Assembly: GCF_041381155.1 (NCBI RefSeq)
Contig: NC_091135.1
Coordinates: 63,323,567 to 63,387,566, forward strand
Reading direction: 5' to 3'
Length of the DNA: 64,000 bases
From: Argopecten irradians
Lineage: Eukaryota > Mollusca > Bivalvia > Pectinida > Pectinidae
Of this stretch, positions 14,155-26,100 are shown piece by piece. Numbering within the stretch: position 1 is the first letter of the stretch; every line of letters begins with the position of its first letter. The notes under the pieces were generated by a model. The model did not search any database. It was not told the DNA's origin and worked only from the letters and a program-made list of their open reading frames with translations. The position numbers were made by a program, and so were the translations under genes.

Positions 14155-17100
14155 CTGAAATAGAAAGTCGATAGCTAGTCCAAATGTTATCTCGTCTGAT
14201 ATTGATGTTTGTTATGGATTGGTGGTCGGAATTACTCTTATATAAAAAAGAAAATCTCAATAGATCGCTTCTTGAAAATAAAACTCTTTTTTTTTTTTTT
14301 ATTTGAATATCACATAAACACCATTTTACAAAAATTGAACATTAACGTAAAATCATCATTTTTATGGGTTCAGCTTCGAAATTTTGCAATTTCCGCACTA
14401 AAACAATTCGATGAGATTACATTTGGCGAAATAAGACGTGAATCACAATATCTTTCAACAATGTAATTAAAGTGGTAGGTACGTATTCGCGAATTTATTT
14501 TTGCATGAATTTACATTGATCGCCAAATTAATCGTACACGAAAGTAAGTAATTTACAGTAGTTCAGTTCTTACTGTGTATTTTAAGGTAATAACATTACA
14601 TGTCTAAGGACACTTACACACGTTGCCAGAATACCCTCCTATGGATAGCCTATAGTTGTTGGCTTCGTTCGCCACCTGAAACTGTGTGTATTCAATGTAT
14701 TGGAAATTCCCTGCCCAATCCTCTAACTCCACTCGTAATACACACGGGTCGGCAGTTAATCTGTGGAGGTTGTCATTTCCTGGAAAAATAAAAAAATCAT
14801 CAATGTTTTGTATTATTTAGATTTACTAGTTGTAAATAATTATAAGTTGCTTCCAAAAGATAAAAGAAGGTGAACGAGAAAATCAATAGGTACAATGTAC
14901 ATCTCTCTTTATTTGATATTTTCTTCTTCCCGTTTTGTGTTGTTCTATCGCCATGTTGTACCACTGACCAAAGATGTTGGCCGAACTGTATTATTCACGT
15001 ATTACATAACAACATAACGTTAAAGGAATGTAATTGTTCAAATATAAAATTTCGACCATAAACAGTTTTAGAACGGTGTGTGGCTAATAGAGCATATGTT
15101 TGTGCTAAATAATCATGCAATATATAATATTAAGTACATTCATAAGATCTATGCCTACGTGTTTTTCACTCAGTTTTTGCTTTTAATGAATGAAAATATA
15201 GGTAGGTTTCTAACATTTCTAATATTCTCTCTATAAAGAGGGACAACCAATCTCCAGTTTTTCAAGACTCTGAAAACCCACAGTTAAACGTCTATACTTA
15301 CCAATCCAAAAGTCTCCATCAATATTACCAAATCCGTTCTTATATTCATTCCAGTTCCGGAAAAAGTCTACATCACCAATATGTCTGTTCTGTATAACCT
15401 TTGGACAGAAAATACTATGCTTTGTCCCGAGAACATGGCATATACAGACAAGACAAGAGTAATGGAAGAGGCCTTGGTTGTTACAATGGTCAAGTAAGTG
15501 GAAAACGAATACCAAGAGTATTTTTTCATACTAGAAATATATGATATCTAAAAAATAATTAAATTACAAAATTATACAACAAACTACTGGTATATATTAA
15601 ATCCATATCGACAGGATATGAGTTTATCATTGAACAAACATGCATTATAGCAGTGTTCTCACATTGTTTACATGGCAAATGTGTCCTCAAAAAGCATTGC
15701 CCGTCATATCTGTCGGGTTGGAGCAGTATTGGTGATCGAAGTAAGCCACACGCTAAGTGTGTTTGTTTTGGAACAAATTCAATTTCAAACGACGGATATC
15801 CATCAACATATGGTAAGATACAATGCTGATTTGTTTAACATGCATTTTTTAATTTCGAATAAATTCGAAGTTTTCGTGCTTAATATCCATTATAATCTGT
15901 CTGCTGTTTTATAAACTGAAGATGACTGGTTGATATAATGTGTTTGTATTGGGCGAAACAAAGCATTATCCAGAGGATAGTCTAATATCCCACTCAAATG
16001 GGGGTCATTACGATAGCTGTGTGCGATGATAGTTATAATGGGATTAAATTGTTAAATACATCAAGAAAGTGGAGGATGTCATGTACTTTGATCACAGTCA
16101 TCCCAAAGACATAGCCACTATGGAATTGTAATGTATTGTATTGCAAAAGCCTTTCTGCAGAGAGGTTTTGCAGTCAATTTGGCTGAACGGCCTATAACCA
16201 ATTTTTGTACGGTATCCTGATGTGTTTGGGAAGTAGAACGTCGCTGTGTGTACGTACAGTCCAAGGTCCTCCCGTAGTATCTGCATCACAGTAGCCGCTG
16301 AAAGTCCATCCAGGATAAGGTGCTATTTGGTAAACGCCAGAACATGTTGTCTCCAGGCAGCTGGCCAACACTATCAAACAAATTATAAAACTTTATATCA
16401 CTTTCTATATTGGATAAGATGAAGTCGCAGAAGACATAGCAATGTTTTTATTACATGAAAAATCGTCATCACTGTTGCGGGTTCTTCCTAGTTTTGTATT
16501 TCCTGTAGAAGAGAGTAATGTTGGTCTTTGAATAAGAGACACACAGCTTCGAATACACATTGCTATAGATTGATCTGTACTAAGAGGACAGACAGGGAAA
16601 TCTTATAACTAAGTTGGAAGATATTATAATTTCCCTTTATTAAATTAACAATCCTAAATACAGTCATTGATGTTGATACAGCTGTGCCAGAGCTCATTCC
16701 ATATTCTGTAGCACCAAAAATACTTTAAAAGATGCCGACTGCTAAAAGAAAAAAATAACATTTCTATGATCCGTGTCTAGACAGGAAGCGTCACTTGTTT
16801 AGTTGTTCGTATTTATTATCCCGTGATCCGTTATGCTCATTTACCTTGGCAGGGGTTTATCTAAGGTTCATGAACGCTTGCTTTTATAGAGCACCGACTT
16901 CTACTTTAATATCTACACTTTGTGCTAAGGATTTTGCCCGGTCAGACAAACTGATCGTGTGTTTATATGATTCTATACAATGCTGTGTCAATACGATTAC
17001 TATGTAAATATAAACATGGAATGATATGAATAAGATGTAACAAATATATAATACAGATACCTTGATAATGGTGTATAAATGATCTCATTCTCTTCCCGAC

Positions 17101-20100
17101 TCTGTTACCTCATCAATATTACCACAAATAATGAGGGACAACAGCCTGGATTGTGTACAATCTGATTATAAGAGGCCCATGGGCCTTAACGGTCATCTGA
17201 CTATTGGCACAATACAACAACTCGAAGAATATAGTAGTGGCAAAACAATTAAGGCAATACAAAAGAGGTTTAGGTTCTGATATATTTGATGAATTAGACC
17301 TTTAAAGAAGGTCAAGGTCATTCATTTTAATAAACATGGTGTCCCTTGATCCTAACCATGCTCCAAGTCCAATGTCAGATAACTAAGTCTCTTACTTATT
17401 CATTAGAACGTGTTTAATGACTTTAGCCTATTTCATCCCTGTGACCTTAAATGAAGGTCAAAGTCATTCATTTGAACACACTTGGTAGCCCTTCATCCCA
17501 GCATGTTATAGCCGAAATATGAATACTATGGGCCTTTCGTTTAGTTTGAAGAAGTCGTTAAATTTTTTAGAATTTTTGACCCCGTTACCTTGAAAGTAGG
17601 TCAAGGTCATTCATTTTCACAACTTTGGTAGCCCTTTAATTCAGCATGCTACGGACCAAATAATACCCTGTGCCTTTCGGTAAGTAAGGAGAAGTATTGA
17701 CCCCTGTGACAAGTACTTCAAGGTCACAGGGGTCATTGTAGACCTTCATCCCAGCATGCTTCGGGCCAAATATGAGTACCCTGGGCCTTATAGTTATTGG
17801 GAGTCGTTTGAATGAAAATTTTGCGCAAGGCGCACGGCGGACGGGGCATGATTACCCTTCGGGTAAGATGACATAAAACACAGATTCTTATAGCCACTCT
17901 GTTCAATAGAGAATCTGACAGGATCTCCGCATGGGCCATGTTCGGATGACCTTTATACCGCCTGTACCAACTGCATTTCTATACCTCACTAAATTAAAAA
18001 TCGCCATTTCGTCCAGTAAACAAATACATTTAGCTTTGTTGTACTCTTTGGGCGAGGTGACTACATACACGAAAATAATTCTGACTTTTTCATACTATTT
18101 CGTCCCTAGTCAGGATTCTGGCAGCAAAAATTTGATTGGCCTTTTCTAAAGGCCACCAAAACGTGACCCCTAATGGGATGTTGTCATATCCCTTATCAAA
18201 CGCAGTGGTAATAAGGATAAGTATTTTAATCAGATTGGATTTATCAATATACATGTATAAATGCAGTACAAGCACTGTGGGTAATCTTAAAAGGTTTGAC
18301 GGTGCGTGTTATTAAACATGAAAACACATTTAAAGTGTCTGTTATGTCACTTAAAATGTTGTTAGCTCAGCTACAATAAAAAATCTACAGAAATCTAATT
18401 ATTTTTAATATGAATGTATTGATTATAGAATGCGATTGGTTGTGTTGTATACCCTTACAATCCACCTTCGGTACTGACTCTATCAATTTTAGAAGTAAAC
18501 ACTGTGTGCACCAAACCAAAGACATTACATCTTAAATATTTCAGTTAAGCATTGATGTCATATTTTATACATTCCATCGTTACTGTGTGAATCAGCTACA
18601 TAGTGGGTTATCTCAAATGCTTGCAAGCAAACTTTGTTTCATAACGCAATGAAATTAAAAGTTACTGACATCAATGCTTATAAATAATTTTTCAGACTAT
18701 TTGATAAAATGAGATACGTTTAAACTTACTATTCCATTGATTTTTAATTGGGCATCTGAAATTCTCAAAATTCAGCAGTTTAACATTTTCAGTGAGTGTA
18801 CACGTTAAAAATCAATATTTAAACTTATTTGTTTAATAACTTTACGAATAAGAACTTTACAAAAGCCTGTAAAAATCGAAAATTTAAAACTTACAGATGC
18901 TAAGACAAATATGTAGAACACTTTAAATACTGTTTCTATCCCAAGAAATACAGCAAGTCACAGAACATACAACTTTAAAGATGCTCCACCGCCGATAGAG
19001 CATTAACGATACTCAGCGTTTGAACAGTAATTGGTGTTTGATCGTGTATATGTATATGTCTAACTAACATAAGAAATAATATAAAATAATTGATTTTGCT
19101 TCCGGTGCATGCGCGATGAGTACTTTATTCCATATAGAACATAGTGCCACGGATTTTTTTCGGGATGCAATTTATTGTTTTTAATATTTTTATTTTGAAG
19201 TAAAATAAGAAGCTCAAACTTTTCAATGGTGGTATTGGCGTAAAGTAAGTAACTTTTGTAACTGAAGAAAAATTAAAATTTGTCTGCTCCTGATTTTGAT
19301 AGAGAAAAAATACCATTTGTCAGCGGTGGAGCATCTTTAAGCGATTAAAGTTTATTTAAATTATCATATAACGTACAAGCAAATTCGTGGAATTTCCATC
19401 CCCCGCTTTCAGGACATATTGTAGGTAAACATTATTGAGGTTAGGTTTAACCTTGGTTGAAACATGAAAAAAATAAACTGAAGTCTTATTCGGAAGTAAG
19501 ATGTGTAAAATAATGTCCGCTGAAAGTGACTATTAAACTTGGCTGAGCTCTGAAGTCATTTAACTTCGATACTAACTTTTAAGTTTATAAACACGTTAAA
19601 ATCCAACCAAAACTAAGGACGCTCACTACCCAATACCAACGGTCAAGCTGATACCAAAGAATATAACACCGATGACCTGCATCGGGAAATAATTTTCACG
19701 TTTAAATCTCAATTTTTCGAATGTCATCGTTTATATATAGTAGGTACATATATTGATAATGAATTTAAAATGTTCCTTACAGATGGAAAAAAAACCATGG
19801 AAAATAAGAAATAAGAAAGCTGATACGTCGAAAACGTTCAAAGAATGTGAATCTATACTGAACGCCAAAAAAAAATTATACACTTTGAACAATTATATAT
19901 ATTTTTGCTGAATTCACTCGATGTACAAGAGCCACTATACGCCATCTGTGGGATCAGTACAAACCGGATTAAGAGCCATGGACATCCGTACGTAGTTCCC
20001 ATCTTAACACAACGCCATCGCCAGAAACGTCTTACTTGGGCAATCGCGCATCAGCGATGGACGCGCCAACGTTGGCGAGGGGTCCTCCTTTCGGACGAAA

Positions 20101-23100
20101 GTAAGTTCAACGTGAACGATGCTGACGGTAGACTTTGTGTTTATCGATGTCGAGGTGAGCGTTATGCTCGAAACTGTGTTCTGGAAACCAATAAATGGGG
20201 AGGTGGAAGTGTGATATTTCGGAGGAACGCAGGACTGATCTTCATGTTTTCCGAGTCAACGCCGTTAACTATTGTGACAATATTCTACGTTCGATTCTGA
20301 CACTGTTCATCAGAAACAACGGTCTGGCGGTCTTTCATCAAGACAACGCTCGACCTCATACGGCGAGGGTATCAATGGATTACCTGCATCAGGAAGGCAT
20401 CAATGTGATATATTGGCCATGTTTAAGTCCGAATCTGAACCCCATAAGCATCTTTGGGACAAGCTCGGGCGTCGTATACGGACACGACAACCTCAGCCGA
20501 TCAACGTTGCTCAGGTGGAAGCTGTTCTGCACCAGGAATAGGGTTGAATGCCTTAGGCCGTCATTAGAGGCGTCGTACAGTCCATGAAGAGACGTTGCAT
20601 AGCCGTACATAACAACAATGGAAGACACACGATATAGTAAACGTTTATGTGATCTGTGTGACTTTTCAACAGTACCTTGTAAAGCTGTGAGATGGGTTTC
20701 GTAATGATTTCCCAGAGTAAAATCCAATAACAAATAAAACATTTGAGATCAATTTCCATGTATAGTTTTTTGGCGTTCAGTATATATGGTTTGATGATAA
20801 CGGGAACACACCTTGGAATCTACAGTCCACTGGGCCAAAGTTTACTTGAAATCAAGAGTCCACTGGGACAAAGTTTACTTGGAATCTACAGTCCACTGGG
20901 CCAAAGTTTACTTGAAATCTAGAGTCCACTGGGACAAAGTTTACTTGGAATCTAGAGTCCACTGGGCCAAAGTTTACTTGGAATCAAGAGTCCACTGGGC
21001 CAAAGTTTACTTGGAATCAAGTGTCCAATGGGACAAAGTTTACTTGGAATCTAGAGTCCACTGGGACAAAGTTTACTTGGAATCAAGGGTCAATTGGGAC
21101 AAAGTTTACTTGGAATCAAGGGTCAATTGGGACAAAGTTTACGTCGAATCAAGAGTCCACTGGGACAAAGTTTACTTGAAATCAAGAGTCCACTGGGACA
21201 AAGTTTACTTGGAATCAAGTGTCAACTGGGACAAAGTTTACTTGGAATCTAGAGTCCACTGGGCCAAAGTTTACTTGGAATCTAGAGTCCACTGGGCCAA
21301 AGTTTACTTGGAATCAAGTGTCCAATGGGACAAAGTTTACTTGGAATCTAGAGTCCACTGGGACAAAGTTTACTTGGAATCAAGGGTCAATTGGGACAAA
21401 GTTTACTTGGAATCAAGGGTCAATTGGGACAAAGTTTACGTCGAATCAAGAGTCCACTGGGACAAAGTTTACTTGAAATCAAGAGTCCACTGGGACAAAG
21501 TTTACTTGGAATCAAGTGTCAACTGGGACAAAGTTTACTTGGAATCAAGTGTCCACTGGGACAAAGTTTACTAGGAATCAAGAGTCTACTGGGACAAAGC
21601 TTACTAGGAATAAAGTGTCCACTGGGATAAAGTTTACTTGGAATCAAGAGTCCACTGGGACAAATTTTACTTGGAATCAAGAGTCCATTGGGACAAAGTT
21701 TACTTGGAATCAAAAGTCCACTGGGACAAAGTTTACTTGGAATCAAGAGTCCACTGGGACAAAGTTTACTTTCCCTTTATAGGAATTTAGTTTTAGTTAT
21801 TTTATATTATAAACATAAACTTACCAATGGGTGTATCGTCCGCTGCATACATAGTCTCTGTCTCCGTATGTGTGGAGGCATCGATATATTTACAGACTCC
21901 AGTCGAGCTGTTATAGGAGGCAACACCACCGTTCATCATCTGGACTTTACACAAACATTGTATCGACGTATTAACCATGAACTGCATTGCGCCAGTGTCC
22001 GGCACCTCACATGACCGGGTTTGTCGCCGGCTCCATGTCCGCTGTCTTATTCCTAACACTGCTACCACTGAAATGAATAACAAACAACGACGTACATGTA
22101 GTTTGGCATCTGATTGCATCAAATCGCGACACCATGTGAGCCGTATATAAGAAGTAGACAAAATACGACGTGTCAAAGCAGTTAAATATTAAAGGTGAGG
22201 TTGCAAAATCCGCCCACTTTTCCATTTGTTTTTCTTCTTCAAATTTTGCAGTTTTAAAGGTTTATAACTATTTTATATGTACTTTATATCTATTTTGTAT
22301 CTTAAAAAGGCATAAAGGGCCTAAAATGATGTTTTCTAACAATACTTTCAGTATGTGGCAAGGGAAACCCTTATGTCCACCTTTGAACATATTATATATT
22401 TTTTAATTATTTTTGTTAATAAAAAACACTTAATTCTTTACTTTATACCCTTTTATAATGATATTTACTATTTATTATAATTACAACTTTATTTTTCAAT
22501 GAAAAAAATCAATTTTTGGCAGGATAAAAATTGAGGATAATGGGTTTGCTCGAAATATTTGGCATGTTATCGATTTTGTCCACACTTTTAAATCATTTTA
22601 AAAACATGCTATTGGTATTTTCTTATAATAGACACTTTTCATAAAAAAAAATCCGGGAAAATAGCATTTTATACGCTGAAATGAAGCAAGGAGATTTTCT
22701 AAAAATCAATATTTGACCTAGATAACTATACATTCAAAATTGATCATAGATACCATAATAAAACAACAGATAGTGATCGAATTTTGTAAACTAACATATA
22801 TACTATAAAATTAGTGCATTTTTAATCTTGAATTTTCCCTAATAGTACAAAAAAGCCTAACGACTAAATATGCTCTTGGGTGAAACAAATAGTTTCTTTT
22901 TTTAAAGTTGTATTTCTTGTAATTTTCACCATCACAAACTCCCATAAAACATCAATGTGTGAATATGAATGTTTATATATAAAAAAGAACGAAAGTGATA
23001 GACCATACAACTTTAATATCAGAAATCAAATAATTGTTGGAAAGAAATATATTTTCGTCAGCTACTCAAAATCAAAAGATACAAATTAAGGTTATCAATC

Positions 23101-26100
23101 CCTCTTATGTAAATAAAATCTATTTCAAATTGAATTTAAAATTATTAAAGAAGGAAACAGAGTTACATTTGATTTTCAAATCAAATATGTTTAATCTAAA
23201 ATGAACATCAGCACCACAAAGATCTTAACTTTGACCAATCAGGTGGCCATTATTTGAATGACAACAAAGTATTTAAAACTGTTACTATCTCATTCAGCAT
23301 TCCTCATAACTCATATGTACCAATTTCACTTACCGATATATCTAATCATATCTAAATTTCAATCAAGCAAGCCTTTTTGTTTTCATGATAACCATTCTTT
23401 TTGAAAGTGATACCATGTTATTCAGCATACTCTATAATCCCTACATACCAATTTTCACTTAAATATGAAAATATCTAAATGTCTACCAATCAGAACCTCT
23501 ATTTTGCTACCATGGCAACCAATATTTTTAAAGGTGTAACCATGATATTTAGCATCTAAAATTTTAACTGTACACTAATATTCACTTACATAGGACTAAG
23601 TAATCATAAACTGGAAATGTATAGAGAACCATACAACAAAAAGTGGTCCGTTACTACCTGCACTCCCTAATTTCAAATCACTGAAAACTGTTACCCAGAT
23701 TTTAATTTCGAAAATAATTTTCACATAAAATTAGGCAGAAAATATCTTGAGAATATTTTAAATGCGGTGTAAAATTGTTGACAAAACCAGTGACAGGGTG
23801 AAATGAGATGACGAAGGGCAATGCTTCATTTTCTTCTTCTTTTTTGCAAAAGTCTTTATTTTTCATAAAAAAAGATGATTTCAAACAACATTTTCCGTTA
23901 AAAATCTAAAAGAAATTACTTAAATATAAAATATACGATCATACTCAGATGATTTATGAATAAAAAATGGGGAATATTTAACAAAGGCTAACCCAATTTG
24001 GCATGTTTGTGCAGGTAGTTTTAATGAAAATGAATTCAGGCCATTTAGGCCTTTTTAAAATCACAAAAGGAAAAAGTAGTATAATTTTGAAGAGTAGTAG
24101 TACTTTCGATATGCAAAGTTTCAAGAAAATTGGGCTGTGGGCAATTTCTATGGGATTTTTCACATTAATAGCAAAGGTCATGTAAGGACGGCCTCCCATG
24201 CATGCCGTGTGCAGCCTTCATGAAATGCGCGGTGCGTGTTCTTGGTTTGTTTGTTTGATTGGTTGATTATTTTAACGTCCTATTAACATCAAGAGTCATT
24301 CAAGGACGGTCTCCCATGTATACAGTGTGTAGCGTGTGTGAAGTGCGAGGAGGTGCGTGTTTTGGGAGACTGCGGTATGTTCGTGTTGTGTCTACTTGTA
24401 TAGTGGAAATCTTGCCCTTTTTATAGTGCTATATCACTGAAGCATGCCGCCGAAGAAACCAAGCAACACATCCCACCCGGTCACATTATACTGACAACGG
24501 GCGAACCAGTCGTCTTACTCCCTGTATGCTGAGCGCTAAGCAGGTACAATTCTAACACACTACCTTCAGGAGAATGGAAGTATTGAGTTTTAGATAAAAC
24601 GGTCGCCCCACTTTATTTATTGACTATGATCAGGAGACAAGACCCAGAGCCTCCTGACATGGGTGAGCGCTCAAGTCATGGCCAAACCAAAGTGAGGCGG
24701 TATCAAGGGATACGCTAAGAACTAATATTGTTTTTTAGCAAACGTTAGAAATATAACGTGAGATTAGATTTTTTTCGCTCAAACTTAGGTATAGTTCTTC
24801 TATGTATAATCTAAAGTTATTAAGTTTAGAAACATTGAGAAGAGTATGGCTCTATCTAAAGCTCAGGGCTGCATTATTGCGTTTTAGACGACACTGGAAG
24901 CTATTGTATAGGCATGTTATTGACCACCATAGGCTAACGTTCTGTTGATAGTCTGCGTATTTATGTCTGAGACATGATACTTACGTTTACAAAATTAATA
25001 TTTACTCTGCAATTAGGAAAGGTGCATATGGATATGATATTTGGGCGAAGGCAAAGCATAAGTATTCCGATTATTACTAATAACGATCACAGGTCATTTA
25101 AAGGCATTGTATACTTTACATGTATAGCTGTATACTGTACAGTTATAGCTGTATACTGTACAGTTATAGCTGTATATACTGTACATGTATAGCTGTATAT
25201 ACTGTACATGTATAGCTGTATATACTGTACATGTATAGCTGTATATAATGTACATGTATAGTTGTATATACTGTACATGTATAGCTGTATATACTGTACA
25301 TGTATAGCTGTATACTGTACATGTATAGCTGTATATACTGTACATGTATAGCTGTATATACTGTACATGTATAGTTGTATATACTGTACATGTATAGCTA
25401 TATACTGTACATGTATAGCTGTATACTGTACAGTTATAGCTGTATATACTGTACAGTTATAGCTGTATATACTGTACATGTATAGCTGTATATACTGTAC
25501 ATGTAGCGCTATATAATGTACATGTATAGCTGTATATACTGTACATGTATAGCTGTATATACTGTACATGTATAGCTGTATATACTGTACATGTATAGCT
25601 GTATATACTGTACATGTATAGCTGTATATACTGTACATGTATAGCTGTATATACTGTACATGTATAGCTGTATATACTGTACATGTATAGCTGTATATAC
25701 TGTACATGTATAGCTGTATATACTGTACATGTATAGCTGTATATACTGTACATGTATAGCTGTATATACTGTACATGTATAGCTGTATATACTGTACATG
25801 TATAGCTGTATATACTGTACATGTATAGTTGTATATACTGTACATGTATAGCTGTATATACTATACATGTATAGCTGTATATACTGTACATGTATAGTTG
25901 TATATACTGTACATGTATAGCTGTATATACTGTACATGTATAGCTGTATATACTGTACATGTATAGCTGTATATACTGTACATGTATAGCTGTATATACT
26001 GTACATGTATAGTTGTATATACTGTACATGTATAGCTGTATATACTGTACATGTATAGCTGTATATACTGTACATGTATAGCTGTATATACTGTACATGT

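Noticed and set aside
15399-15515. 5' extension of the exon 4 frame (MVFVFHLLDHC...)
   Set aside because: It is intron sequence read through upstream of the acceptor; the fibrinogen family pattern starts at VIQ and joins exon 3 in phase.
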